Below are positions 1 through 8,855 of a stretch of DNA of 64,000 bases, one piece after another. The position numbers were made by a program, and so were the translations under genes. Source of the DNA: Streptosporangium brasiliense (GTDB lineage: Bacteria > Actinomycetota > Actinomycetes > Streptosporangiales > Streptosporangiaceae); the NCBI RefSeq assembly GCF_030811595.1, contig NZ_JAUSRB010000002.1, positions 6,138,001-6,202,000 on the forward strand, in the 5' to 3' direction. Each line of letters starts with the position of its first letter. Position 1 is the first letter of the stretch. The notes beneath the pieces were generated by a model. It was not told where the DNA came from, made no database searches, and saw only the letters and a list, made by a program, of their open reading frames with translations.

Positions 1-1772
1 AGCTTGCCCAGGTACATGACGCCGACCCGGTCGGCCAGGTACCGCACGACCGCGAGGTCGTGTGAGATCACCACACTGCTGAGCCCGCGCTCAAGCTGGA
101 GGCGGCGCATCAGGTTGAGCACCTGGGAGCGGATGGAGACGTCCAGCGCGCTGACCGGCTCGTCGGCGACCAGCACCTTCGGGTCCAGGGCGAGCGCGCG
201 GGCCAGGCCCACCCGCTGGCGCTGTCCCCCCGAGAGCTCGTAGGGGTAGCGCTCCATGACGCTCGCGGGCAGACCCACGTCGTGCAGCAACTCGCGGGCA
301 CGGACGGTCCGCTGGGCGCGGCTTCCGACGCCCTGGATCGCCAGGGGCTCACGCAGGATCGTGCCGATGCGCATCCGGGGGTCGAGGGAGGCGTTCGAGT
401 CCTGGAACATCATCTGCAGCTGGGTACGGCGCGGCCCGAACGCGCGTGCGCTCATCCGGGTGACCGACTCGCCGTCGAAGATCACCTCACCGGAGGTGGG
501 CCGGTCCAGGGCCACGAGCATCCTGCCCAGGGAGGACTTGCCGCAGCCCGACTCTCCGACGAGCCCGAACGTCTCACCGGCCGCCACCTCGAAGCTCACG
601 CCGGACACCGCCTTCACGGTTCGGCGCCCGCCGAGGAACCCCGCGCCGCCCGCCGGGTACTCGCGTCTGAGGTCGACGACGCGTAACCGCGGCACCGCTC
701 CCTGCTCGGGGAGGACCGCCGGCGGGGTGGCGAACCGTGAGCGGACCCTGGCCGTCGGACCGGAGACCGGATGCCGGCACGCGTAGGCATGGCCGTCCTC
801 CGCCACCGACGGTGCCGGCCGCTCCTCGCGGCAGCGATCCGTCGCGGCGTCACAGCGCGGCGCGAAAGGGCAGCCCACCTGAGCCACGGTCAGGTCCGGC
901 GGCGCGCCCGAGATGCTGAAGAGCTCCTCACGCCTGTCGTGGGTGAGCGAAGGGATCGAGGACAGCAGCGCGTGCGTGTAGCGGTGCCGCGTCCGGCTGA
1001 AGAGCACAGGCGTCGGGGCGGTCTCGGCCACGCGTCCGCCGTACATCACCCCGACGCGGTCGGCATGCCGGGCGATCACCCCCATGTCGTGCGTGATGAG
1101 GATCATCGACATGCCCAGCCGGGACCTGAGGTCATCGAGAAGCTCGAGGATCTCCGCCTGGATCGTGACATCGAGCGCCGTGGTCGGCTCGTCGGCGATG
1201 ACGACCCGCGGCTCGCACACCAGCGCCATCGCGATCATCACGCGTTGCCGCATGCCGCCCGAGAGCTGGTGCGGATAGTCGTCCAGCCGCTCGGCCGGCC
1301 GCGGCAGCCCGACCAGGGCGAGCATCTCCTCGGCGCTTCGACGCGCGGCCCGCTTCGACGCGCCATGGTGCAGCCGCACCGGCTCGGCGACCTGATCACC
1401 GATCCGCCGGGTCGGGTTCAACGCCGTCATCGAGTCCTGGAACACCATCGCGACGTCGTTGCCGCGGACGGCCCGGTACTGCGCCGCGGGAAGCCCGACG
1501 AGTTCCTTGCCGCCCAGGACGATCGATCCGCCGGTCACCCGGCCGCCGGCCGGCAGCATGCCCATGATCGCGAGACCGGTCATGGACTTGCCGGATCCGG
1601 TCTCACCGACGATGCCCAGGGTCTCGCCGCGGTTCAGCACGAGGCTGACGTCCGAGACGGGGCGGACGCCCCTTTCGCCGCGCCGGATCTCGACCGACAG
1701 GTCGCGGATGCTCAGCACACGATCGGCATCCGCGGGCCCGCGCGCGTTCTCGGAACCATCGGCCGTGCTCAC
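1..1772 (-). CDS. Fused oligopeptide/dipeptide ABC transporter ATP-binding protein (DppD-DppF type), 3' end outside window
   Basis: This protein energises uptake of peptides (or nickel, or similar solutes) by a cytoplasmic dimer of ATPases bound to two membrane permeases. Two complete ABC ATPase halves lie in one reading frame with no stop between them. The first has Walker A GETGSGKS near residue 50 and ends in the Cys-rich oligopeptide C-terminal motif (CPFAPRCD ... C ... CRHP). The second has Walker A GESGCGKS and signature LSGGQRQR. Such peptide systems more often use two separate ATPase genes. The start is a GTG at 1772 with GGAGAG upstream; 590 codons are visible and the stop lies beyond base 1. 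The permease genes are not in the window. The hydrolase gene directly upstream on the same strand may share its transcript. Confidence 0.93.
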   Translation of the reverse strand, partial: MSTADGSENARGPADADRVLSIRDLSVEIRRGERGVRPVSDVSLVLNRGETLGIVGETGSGKSMTGLAIMGMLPAGGRVTGGSIVLGGKELVGLPAAQYRAVRGNDVAMVFQDSMTALNPTRRIGDQVAEPVRLHHGASKRAARRSAEEMLALVGLPRPAERLDDYPHQLSGGMRQRVMIAMALVCEPRVVIADEPTTALDVTIQAEILELLDDLRSRLGMSMILITHDMGVIARHADRVGVMYGGRVAETAPTPVLFSRTRHRYTHALLSSIPSLTHDRREELFSISGAPPDLTVAQVGCPFAPRCDAATDRCREERPAPSVAEDGHAYACRHPVSGPTARVRSRFATPPAVLPEQGAVPRLRVVDLRREYPAGGAGFLGGRRTVKAVSGVSFEVAAGETFGLVGESGCGKSSLGRMLVALDRPTSGEVIFDGESVTRMSARAFGPRRTQLQMMFQDSNASLDPRMRIGTILREPLAIQGVGSRAQRTVRARELLHDVGLPASVMERYPYELSGGQRQRVGLARALALDPKVLVADEPVSALDVSIRSQVLNLMRRLQLERGLSSVVISHDLAVVRYLADRVGVMYLGK

Positions 1773-1907
1773 GGCGGTACTCTCCAAATCCACCCGACGA
1801 TAGTGGGACGCGGGCCCCCGGTGGTGTTCGTTGCGTTCATCGAACCTTCACGCCGGCGTTCGTCCGGCCGGACGAACTGATCGCCACGGGCGATGGCGCC
1901 GGGTCGT

Positions 1908-3293
1908 TCACAGGTTCACCCGCCGGTCGGCCCGCCCGGTGTGCAGATACACCGCGCGTCCCGCTCCGTCGTCACCCAGAAACGCGAGCGGCGCGCGAGC
2001 GCCACGTTCGGGTTCGACCGGCAGGAACGTATCGCCGCGCCAGGCGACCAACTCCGTCCGATACGGCAATTCGTCCAGCTCGGCGGTGATTCCGATGGGA
2101 ATGCGCTCCAACCACAGCCGTCCCTGCTCGTCCTGGCTCACCGCGGTCTCACACGTGCTCGACATGTACGTGCCGGCATACCGGAACGCGTCCACCGGAG
2201 GCGCGGCCGGATCGGGCATCGGCTCCCCGGGCAGTTCGACACCGGCGAGCTCGTGGAGCACGCGGCCCGCGATCTCGGCGTGCACCCGCCGCGGCAGGCC
2301 GCCGTTGGTGAGGATCGCCACCGCCACGTCGTGCCCCGGCACCGCGCGCAGGAACGCCGACTGGCCGATGGTGTTACCGTCGTGGCCGAAGACCGGGCCG
2401 CCCGGAAGGTCGAAGAGCTCCCACCCCAAGCCCCAGGCGGTGCCCTGGTTGATGTCGGGCAGCGTGACCTGTGGCTGCTGCATGGCCCTGACGCCCGCCC
2501 GGCTCAGGACGGGGGTGCCGTCCGGCCCCAGGCCGCCGGCGAGGTGCATGCGGGTGAAGGCCAGCAGGTCGCGAGGGCGCATCGCCAGCATCGACCCGGC
2601 CGGCGCGTTCGAGCGCGCCAACGCCCAGACCGGGGTCGGCTCAAGCGGGCCACCCGGCGTCCGCTCGATGTGTCCCACCGCCGTGCGGTGGACGATCGCC
2701 TCGTACGGATCGTTCGCGGCATGGGTCAGGCCCAGGGGCGAGAACAGGTGCGTCCTCAGGCAGATGTCGAACGGCTGTCCCCGGACGACCTCGACGATCC
2801 GGCCCAGCACGCAGTAGCCGGCGTTGTTGTACGAGAACATCTCGCCGGGCTCGAACAGCTGCGGCACCTGGTGCAGAGTGCCCAGATACTTCTCGAGGCA
2901 GTCGTCGCCCTTACCGGTGTCGGTGAAGATGTCGCCCTCGAAACCCGCGACATGACACATCAGCTGCCGTACGGTGATCCGCTCCGCTGCCCGCTCGTCG
3001 GCGATCCGGAACTCGGGGAGATAGGCCCGCACCGGAGCGTCGAGGTCCAGCTTCCCCTCGTCGACCAGCTGCATGGCCAGCGTCGTGGTCAACACCTTGG
3101 TGATCGAGCCGATCTGGAAGAGGGCGTCGACCGTGGCCTCGACGCCGGTAACCGTGCTCAGCATCCCCGCCGCGGCCTCGACCGTCTCATCACCGGCGCA
3201 GACCGCTACGGCCGCTCCGGGCACCTGGTTCTCGGTGAGCAGGTCAGGCAACCGGTGTTGCAACCACGTACCGACCTCATCCAGCTTCGACAC
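1908..3293 (-). CDS. Serine hydrolase, beta-lactamase/D-alanyl-D-alanine carboxypeptidase (class C-like) family
   Basis: This is a penicillin-binding-protein-fold serine hydrolase of about 461 residues. It carries the nucleophile motif SITK, the YxN motif as YNN (FSYNNAGY) and a late HDGN motif in place of KTG. These are the marks of the broad Beta-lactamase (PF00144) family, which includes esterases, D-aminopeptidases and carboxypeptidases. No signal peptide is visible, so a cytoplasmic peptidase or esterase role is more likely than antibiotic resistance. The frame stays open well upstream. The GTG at 3293 is preferred because GGAGG lies 7 nt before it, whereas the ATG at 3299 abuts the same ribosome site. 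It lies 135 nt upstream of the peptide transporter ATPase on the same strand, which hints at shared peptide substrates. Confidence 0.9.
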   Translation of the reverse strand: MSKLDEVGTWLQHRLPDLLTENQVPGAAVAVCAGDETVEAAAGMLSTVTGVEATVDALFQIGSITKVLTTTLAMQLVDEGKLDLDAPVRAYLPEFRIADERAAERITVRQLMCHVAGFEGDIFTDTGKGDDCLEKYLGTLHQVPQLFEPGEMFSYNNAGYCVLGRIVEVVRGQPFDICLRTHLFSPLGLTHAANDPYEAIVHRTAVGHIERTPGGPLEPTPVWALARSNAPAGSMLAMRPRDLLAFTRMHLAGGLGPDGTPVLSRAGVRAMQQPQVTLPDINQGTAWGLGWELFDLPGGPVFGHDGNTIGQSAFLRAVPGHDVAVAILTNGGLPRRVHAEIAGRVLHELAGVELPGEPMPDPAAPPVDAFRYAGTYMSSTCETAVSQDEQGRLWLERIPIGITAELDELPYRTELVAWRGDTFLPVEPERGARAPLAFLGDDGAGRAVYLHTGRADRRVNL

Positions 3294-3528
3294 TGACATC
3301 CCTCCTGGCTCGACTCCGAAGGAGCATAGAGTCGGTGGGAATCGTGCTGTTTGTTCGTTTCCACTGCGAGCGGCACGCTGGTTCGTGGGCTCGGCCAAGC
3401 CCCGCGGATCGCCGGTGTCGGGGGCCGGACCGCGGTGGCCGGCCGCCGATAGGCGGCGACGCCGAGCGCGAGGCGGTCCGGCCAGTACCTTGGTCGTCAC
3501 CGTTGGAAGAAGGCGCGACACGCGAGCC

Positions 3529-3810
3529 AGAGGCATCAGCTACGACACCGGCTTCGTACAACGGAGCGATCGGCCACGAGCTTTTGACCCGGAGACGGTC
3601 AGGCGCGAGCTGCGCGTCACCCGTGACGACCTGCACTGCACCGCGGTCCGTGTCATGGGCGGCGATCCGGAACGGATGGAGCTCGCGGCGGCGCACGCCG
3701 CCGACCTCGGCCTCGAGGTCTGGTTCTCTCCCTACCCTTTGGAACTGACCGCCGACGAGATGCTGTCGCCGTTCGCCGGCTGCGCCGTGCGCGCGGAGCG
3801 GCTCAGGCGG
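3529..3810 (+). pseudogene. Relic of an actinobacterial TIM-barrel-like protein often annotated 'abortive phage infection protein'
   Basis: A coding-like stretch begins near GISYDTGF and continues through REL.VTRDDLHCTAVRV.GGDPERME to LEVWFSPYPLELTADEM and C..RAERLRR. From memory this matches the first 90 or so residues of proteins of roughly 330 residues in actinomycetes that carry an abortive-infection label without firm experimental basis. Homology ends at about 3800, where the frame turns into Gly/Pro/Arg-rich noise. No good start codon or ribosome site precedes it. I read it as a 5' fragment of a dead gene. The rest of the 625-nt gap between 3294 and 3918 shows nothing else recognisable. 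Confidence 0.5.
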
Positions 3811-3918
3811 CGGGGAGCCGCCCTGGGCGGGCCGGGGTCCGGGGAGACCCGGCCGGGGCGGCCTGCCCGCCGGGCCGGGCCGGGCCGGGGTGCGGGCGTG
3901 GCCCGTGGGGCCTGGAGA

Positions 3919-4539
3919 TCACCGCAGCTCGGCCATGGAGTCGGCGACCTGGTGCTCGCGGCCGCCGCCCTCGCGACGCAGTCCTTCGATGACCCCGGCG
4001 TAGTCGGCGTCGGATCTGTTCTGGCTGAGCTTGGCCTTGCCCTCGATCCTCTCGATGGCGAACTCGATGCCGACGATGGCCCGCAGCTGCCTGTCGATGT
4101 ACTGCTCGGGGGCGTCGCCGACCGCCCACGGCCGGTCGCGGCGCTGTTCGTGCCGGTCGGTGAGCCGTGTGACGGCCTCCAGGAGCCAGTCGGCGTCCTG
4201 GTGGACCCGCAGGCGGCCGGTGAAGTGCACCGCGGAGTAGTTCCAGGTCGGCACGGTCCGGCCGTGCTCGGCCTTGGAGGCGTACCAGGCGGCGGAGATG
4301 TAGGCCTGGGGGCCGGTGACCACGGCGAGCGCGGGAGCGTGCGCCTGGATGGACCTCCACTGCGGATTGGCGCGGGCCATGTGGAAGACGAGCCGGTCCT
4401 CGTCCCAGATCACCGGCAGCAGGGTGGCCAGCGGGTATCCGTCGTCCCCCACGGTGATGAGCTCGGCCGATCCGACCGAGGTGACCAGCGCGCGGACCTC
4501 GTCGAGGTCGTCCATGGCGTTGAAATGCGGGACGTACAT
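3919..4539 (-). CDS. paiB: FMN-binding split-barrel protein, PaiB family
   Basis: A 206-residue protein that looks like PaiB over its full length. It starts MYVPHFNAMDD and carries LITVGDDGYP, then HMARANPQW, GPQAYISAAWY, VPTWNY and the late IERIEGKAKLSQNRSDAD segment. PaiB proteins have a flavin-binding split-barrel fold. In Bacillus the paiAB pair is linked to repression of sporulation and protease genes, but the biochemical role of most homologues is unknown. No paiA-like acetyltransferase is adjacent. The ATG at 4539 has only a weak GGAAG upstream. Confidence 0.9.
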   Translation of the reverse strand: MYVPHFNAMDDLDEVRALVTSVGSAELITVGDDGYPLATLLPVIWDEDRLVFHMARANPQWRSIQAHAPALAVVTGPQAYISAAWYASKAEHGRTVPTWNYSAVHFTGRLRVHQDADWLLEAVTRLTDRHEQRRDRPWAVGDAPEQYIDRQLRAIVGIEFAIERIEGKAKLSQNRSDADYAGVIEGLRREGGGREHQVADSMAELR

Positions 4540-4624
4540 GCGAAAACCCTATCTTCCGGTCTCGGTGGCAGGTCATCGGTCGGAGGCCGGGGCAGGGCGC
4601 TCGTGCCCGGCCCGTGGGATGGGG

Positions 4625-5461
4625 TCAGCTCAGGGCCAGCAGGCCGACGGCGAGGGCCGCGGTGCCCAGCCCGGCGAGCTGGCCGCGGTGGACACGTTCG
4701 GACAGTACGGCGCGGGCCAGCAGGATGGTGCCCGCGGGGTACAGTGCGGTGATGACGGCGACGACGGCCAGGTCGCCGTTACGCGCGGCCAGCAGGAAGG
4801 CGAGGTTGGCCAGGGAGTCGAGCACCCCGGCGCCGGCCGACAGCGGCAGGGAGGGCCGTTCGGGGCCCAGGCGTCCGCGCAGGGCGAGGGCCGCGCCGAT
4901 CGTCACGGCGGAGGAGACCGCGCGGCCGGTGATGAGCGGGGCCAGCCCGCTGTCGGCGGGGGCCTGGTCCAGGCAGATGAGCTGGACGGCGATAGCGGTG
5001 CCCGCGCCGACGGCCAGGAGCAGCGCGGACCTGGAGGGACGGGCGGCGCGCGTGCCGGGACCGGCGCTGACCAGGACGACCGCGGCCAGGGCCAGCGGGA
5101 TGCCGGCGATGGCCGGTCCGCTCAGGTGCTCACCCTGGGCCAGGCCGATGGCGACCGGTAGCAGCGCGGAGACCAGCGCGGTCATCGGTGACAGGATGTT
5201 CATGGGGCCGACGGCCAGGGTGCGGTAGAGCAGGGCGAAGGCCGCTGCCGAGGCCACACCCGACAGTGCGCCCCATCCGACGGCCTGCGCCGACCAGGAG
5301 GCGCCGAGGAAGGGCCACAGCGCCAGCTCGACGACAAGGCTGGCGGGGGCCGCGATCATCACGGTGCGCAGGACGTGGGCCCGGCGGGCCCCCAGGCCCC
5401 CCAGGAAGTCCGCGCAGCCGTAGGCCAGGGAACTGCCCAGGGCCAGGACCAGCGCGAGCAC
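4625..5461 (-). CDS. EamA/DMT-family membrane transporter
   Basis: A 278-residue protein of about ten hydrophobic helices arranged as two EamA-like halves, typical of drug/metabolite transporters that export amino acids, nucleosides or small metabolites. The GTG start at 5461 has a consensus GGAGG six nucleotides upstream; an out-of-frame ATG lies too close to that site. It is downstream of the XRE-cupin regulator on the same strand, separated by a 26-bp repeat array. The regulator may control it. The substrate cannot be read from sequence. Confidence 0.88.
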   Translation of the reverse strand: MLALVLALGSSLAYGCADFLGGLGARRAHVLRTVMIAAPASLVVELALWPFLGASWSAQAVGWGALSGVASAAAFALLYRTLAVGPMNILSPMTALVSALLPVAIGLAQGEHLSGPAIAGIPLALAAVVLVSAGPGTRAARPSRSALLLAVGAGTAIAVQLICLDQAPADSGLAPLITGRAVSSAVTIGAALALRGRLGPERPSLPLSAGAGVLDSLANLAFLLAARNGDLAVVAVITALYPAGTILLARAVLSERVHRGQLAGLGTAALAVGLLALS

Positions 5462-5561
5462 GGCATACCTCCGATATCAGTGAAGCGACCAAGCGGTCCA
5501 TTGGAATGACCGCAGTGGGTTTGGTGGAGCGACCGCCGTACACGGAGGGCGGGCGGTCGGG

Positions 5562-5665
5562 GAGTACGGGCGGGTCGAAAGGTCGGGGAGTGCGAGCGGG
5601 TCGGAAGGTCGGGGAGTGCGAGCGGGTCGGAAGGTGGGGGAGTGTGGGCGGGTCGGAAGGTGGGC
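5562..5665. repeat. Minisatellite, four copies of a 26-bp unit
   Basis: Four head-to-tail 26-bp units start at 5562, 5588, 5614 and 5640 and vary at only a few positions. They follow the form GAGTGCGAG then CGGGTCGGAAGGT then CGGG. The array lies between the 3' end of the XRE-cupin gene and the start of the EamA gene. It is noncoding as far as I can tell. Confidence 0.9.
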
Positions 5666-5728
5666 GCCCCGGCCGGGCGCCGGCCCCGGGGGCGGCTCGA
5701 CCGCAGGGCCCGGCCGGGCCCTGCGTCG

Positions 5729-6310
5729 TCAGGACGCGCGGGTGATGGCGGGCAGGGTGACCGTCATGACCAGTTCGCACGGCCCGGTGCCGGCCCCCCG
5801 GTAGGCGTGTGGGACATCGGCGGCGAACGCGGCGGTCGCCCCGGCCGCCAGGGTGTGCTCGGTGCCGTCGACCATCAGGACCATCTCCCCGTCGACGGCG
5901 CTGACGGTCTCCAGGACCCCGGCCGGGTGCGGGTGGCTGGGATAGGTCTCGCCCGGGTGCAGGCGCCACCGCCACACCTCCATGGGCGCCGGGCCCGGCA
6001 CGGTCAGCATCAGCCGCGCCTGCCCGCCGTGCTCACCGGTCCACAGCGGGGTCACCTGTGCGGCCTCGACGATCTGCACGCTGCCGGCGGAGGATCCCTG
6101 CACCAGCGCCGACATCGGCAGGCCGAGCGCGTCGGCCAGCCGCACCAGCGTGGCCAGGTTGGGATTGCCCTGGGCCTTCTCCAGGGCCACCAGCGCGCCC
6201 TTGCTCACCTGGGCGCGCGCGCTCAGCTGCTCCAGGGACAGCCCCGCCCGCGTCCGTGCCTCCCGCACGTTGCGCGCCACCGCCTGCAGTGCCGCATCCG
6301 CCATGGTCAC
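5729..6310 (-). CDS. XRE-family transcriptional regulator with C-terminal cupin domain
   Basis: The protein has an N-terminal helix-turn-helix of about 65 residues (LSLEQLSARAQVSKGALVALEKAQGN read in parts) and a C-terminal double-stranded beta-helix cupin (HPGETYPSHPHPAGV ... GTEHTLAAG). This is the common small-ligand-responsive XRE-cupin layout. The GTG at 6310 is preferred, as GGAGG lies 7 nt upstream; an ATG at 6325 lies inside the ribosome site. An inverted CACCAT/ATGGTG pair around 6340-6375 could be its operator. It is probably linked to the downstream EamA exporter. Confidence 0.9.
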   Translation of the reverse strand: MTMADAALQAVARNVREARTRAGLSLEQLSARAQVSKGALVALEKAQGNPNLATLVRLADALGLPMSALVQGSSAGSVQIVEAAQVTPLWTGEHGGQARLMLTVPGPAPMEVWRWRLHPGETYPSHPHPAGVLETVSAVDGEMVLMVDGTEHTLAAGATAAFAADVPHAYRGAGTGPCELVMTVTLPAITRAS

Positions 6311-6466
6311 CGTGCCACCTCCCATCGGTCAGTCTAATACACCATTCGGTCATTTCAATGTACCGCATGGTGGGCCGGAGCCGTTCCACCCGGTTCCCGG
6401 CCTCTGGTGGCGGGGGCCGACACCTGTACGGCGGCCGGGGCGCGGGGCCCGGACCGGACGGCGCCT

Positions 6467-6532
6467 CCGCGGTCACGACAGCCCCTGCAGGACGGCGCCC
6501 CGCGGTCACGACAGTCCCCGCAGGACGTCGCC
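6467..6532. repeat. Tandem duplication (2 x 33 bp) spanning the stop codon of the MocR gene
   Basis: Two adjacent 33-bp copies, 6467-6499 and 6500-6532, differ at three positions. The gene-side copy encodes the final GDVLRGLS plus stop of the MocR gene. The distal copy would encode GAVLQGLS plus stop in the same frame (33 is a multiple of three). The last eight codons and the stop are therefore duplicated in the 3' untranslated region. Confidence 0.9.
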
Positions 6533-7996
6533 GATGGTCGCCACGCCTTCGGCGATGTCGGCCGGCGCGCTCGCGGCGTAGCCCAGGACGAGCCCCGGCT
6601 GATCGGGCCGCTGGCGATGCCACGACAGCGGCTGCGTCTTCACCCCCCGCGCGAGCGACGCGGCGGCGAGGTCGACATCGGCGAACCCGGCCGCAAAGGT
6701 GATCATCAGGTGCAGGCCCGCCGCGGCGCCGTGCACGACGGCGCCCGGGAGGTGGGTCCTGATCGCATCGATCATCGCGTCCCGGCGGCGGCGGTGACGC
6801 CTGCGGAGGAAACGTAGCTGGCGCTCCATCTCGCCCGATCCCATCAGCTCCGCCAGGACCAGCTGCGGCAGTACGGCGTTGCCGAGATCGGCGTAGCGCT
6901 TGGCGGCCACCAGGGCGTCGTGGTATTTCGCCGGCGCGAGCATCCACCCCACTCTCAGCGCGGGGGCGAGGAGCTTGGAGACGCTCCCGGCGTAGCAGAC
7001 GCGGTCGGCGAGCATCGACCGCAGGGCGGGGACGGCGGGCCGGTCGTAGCGGTGCTCGGCGTCGTAGTCGTCCTCGACGATCAGACCGCCGTCGTCGGCC
7101 CAGCGCATCAGCTCGCGACGCCTCTCGCCGCCGAGTACCACCCCGGTCGGGAACTGGTGCGCCGGTGTCAGCAGGACGGCCGGGGCACCCTGGGCGCGCA
7201 GCTCGTCGACACGGACCCCTTCGGAGTCGACCGGGATCGGCGGGGTGTCCAGCTGCCAGTTGCGCAGATGCTGGCGGGCTCCGAGCGAGCCGGGATCCTC
7301 CACCGCCACCTGGGAGATCCCGTCATGGCGGAGCACCTGCGCGAGCAGTCCGAGCGCCTGGGCGACGCCGGCGACGACGAGCACCTCGCCCGGATCCACC
7401 CTGATCCCGCGGTTACGGGCCAGCCAGTTCGCGACGGCCAGGCGCAGCGCGGCCGTCCCCCGGGGATCTCCGTATCCGAGGTCGGAGGGCGAGAGGCCGC
7501 CGAGCACCGAGCGTTCGGCGCGCAGCCACGCCGCCCGCGGGAACGCGGCCAGGTCGGGCACCCCCGGCGACAGGTCGATCCGGGCCGGAGCCGACCGCAA
7601 CGAGTCGAAGACGTCCGGGCCGGGCGCGGTGATGAAGACCGCCCCCGTCGGCGGCGGACCGGCGGGTGCGGGCGGCGGCACGGCCCCCGGCGCCGCCGCC
7701 GGAGCGGCGACGACGATCGTCCCGCCCCGCCTGCGCCCGGCGACGTGCCCGTCCTCGTTCAGGCGCTGGTACGCCTCGGTGACGACGCCACGGGACACCC
7801 GTAGCTCTCCGGCCAGCACCCGGGTGGCCGGCAACCTGCTGCCCACCGGCAGGCGGCCGTCCGATATCGCGAGCCGTAGCTGCGCGGCCAGCCAGTCGGA
7901 GCGGCCGCCGGCCGGCGCGTCGCCGATGTTCAGCTGCAGGAAGTCGGACCCGGAGGTTATGGACCGGTCATCTGGGCTTGTTTTGGCCCTACTCAT
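6506..7996 (-). CDS. MocR/PdxR-family regulator (GntR helix-turn-helix fused to an aminotransferase-like domain)
   Basis: A protein of about 496 residues. The N-terminal GntR winged helix (LPATRVLAGELRVSRGVVTEAYQRL in parts) joins a fold-type I aminotransferase-like domain that binds pyridoxal phosphate, with VEDDYDAEHRYDR and the PLP-lysine region YAGSVSKLLAPALRVGW. MocR proteins sense PLP with amino acids or related ligands. The start ATG at 7996 lacks a clear ribosome site. The gene is divergent from lysE and the B3/B4 gene, a common arrangement in which MocR controls an exporter. Confidence 0.93.
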   Translation of the reverse strand: MSRAKTSPDDRSITSGSDFLQLNIGDAPAGGRSDWLAAQLRLAISDGRLPVGSRLPATRVLAGELRVSRGVVTEAYQRLNEDGHVAGRRRGGTIVVAAPAAAPGAVPPPAPAGPPPTGAVFITAPGPDVFDSLRSAPARIDLSPGVPDLAAFPRAAWLRAERSVLGGLSPSDLGYGDPRGTAALRLAVANWLARNRGIRVDPGEVLVVAGVAQALGLLAQVLRHDGISQVAVEDPGSLGARQHLRNWQLDTPPIPVDSEGVRVDELRAQGAPAVLLTPAHQFPTGVVLGGERRRELMRWADDGGLIVEDDYDAEHRYDRPAVPALRSMLADRVCYAGSVSKLLAPALRVGWMLAPAKYHDALVAAKRYADLGNAVLPQLVLAELMGSGEMERQLRFLRRRHRRRRDAMIDAIRTHLPGAVVHGAAAGLHLMITFAAGFADVDLAAASLARGVKTQPLSWHRQRPDQPGLVLGYAASAPADIAEGVATIGDVLRGLS

Positions 7997-8003
7997 AAGG
8001 CCA
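7984..8003. promoter_or_regulatory. Possible MocR operator, TGGCC-N10-GGCCA
   Basis: A short inverted repeat overlaps the start codon of the MocR gene and lies about 210 nt upstream of lysE. The arms are only five bases and GC-rich, so chance is possible. Position at the divergent promoter region is the main support. Confidence 0.3.
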
Positions 8004-8211
8004 TTGTGGCAGCAGGATGAGGGCGTGGACAGATTCGAAACCTTCCCCGCCCGCGGCCCGCTCCGCGGCGCGGGCACGCGGCCGCTCGCGGCCGGCCTCT
8101 GCGCGGACCTCCTGACCCGGGCCCAGGCCGCGGGGGCGGCGGCGCAACGGCCCCCCGCCGGCCTGCCCCACCGCGCCGGCGTGTCCGGCCCGCGCGGTTA
8201 GGAGACCCACC

Positions 8212-8826
8212 GTGAGCATCGCGTTCCTGGTGACCACGCTCGTCGTGGTCGCCACGCCTGGCACCGGCGTCGTCTACACGCTGTCGGCCGGCCTCTCCCG
8301 AGGCCACCGCGCAAGCGTGGTCGCCGCGCTCGGATGCACCCTCGGCATCGTTCCGCACGCGGTGGCGACGGTCACCGGTCTCGCGGCCCTGCTGCGGACG
8401 AGCGCGCCGGCGTTCCAGGTCCTGAAATATCTAGGCGTGGCCTATCTCCTCTACATGGCGTGGGCCACGCTCAAGGACAAGGGCGCAGCCGTCGTGAAGA
8501 ACCAGGAGGCCGTTCCCCGCCCGGCGGGGAGGGTGATCCTCTCCGGCGTCCTGATCAACGTCCTCAACCCGAAGCTGACCGTCTTCTTCCTCGCGTTCCT
8601 GCCGCAGTTCGTGAGCGCCGGCGAGCCGGGCTCCCCGCTGCGGATGGTGGAGCTGAGCGCCGTCTTCATGCTGATCACGTTCGTCGTCTTCGCCGCTTAC
8701 GGCATCTTCGCCGCCTCGGTGCGGGACCACGTGACCGCACGGCCCCGGGTGATGATCTGGATGGGCCGGGTCTTCGCCGGCTCCTTCGTCGCGCTCGGCG
8801 CCAGACTCGCTTTCGCCGATCAGTAG
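8212..8826 (+). CDS. LysE/RhtB-family amino-acid exporter
   Basis: A 204-residue protein with about six membrane helices. The N-terminal VVATPGTGVVYTLSAGLSRG segment and the KYLGVAYLLYMAW helix are typical of LysE/RhtB exporters. Members export lysine, arginine, homoserine, threonine or related compounds. The GTG start at 8212 has AGGAGA six nucleotides upstream. Divergent from MocR and followed 29 nt later by the B3/B4 gene, so probably one operon with it. Confidence 0.92.
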   Translation: MSIAFLVTTLVVVATPGTGVVYTLSAGLSRGHRASVVAALGCTLGIVPHAVATVTGLAALLRTSAPAFQVLKYLGVAYLLYMAWATLKDKGAAVVKNQEAVPRPAGRVILSGVLINVLNPKLTVFFLAFLPQFVSAGEPGSPLRMVELSAVFMLITFVVFAAYGIFAASVRDHVTARPRVMIWMGRVFAGSFVALGARLAFADQ

Positions 8827-8855
8827 ATCCAGTCCGTGACAAGGGGCTCAACCAC

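Noticed and set aside
771..1880. 369-codon plus-strand frame
   Set aside because: Antisense shadow of the fused ATPase; the minus strand has Walker A, signature and oligo-HPY motifs in phase.
1893..3296. 467-codon plus-strand frame
   Set aside because: Shadow of the serine hydrolase; Gln/Arg/His-rich composition typical of antisense frames in GC-rich DNA.
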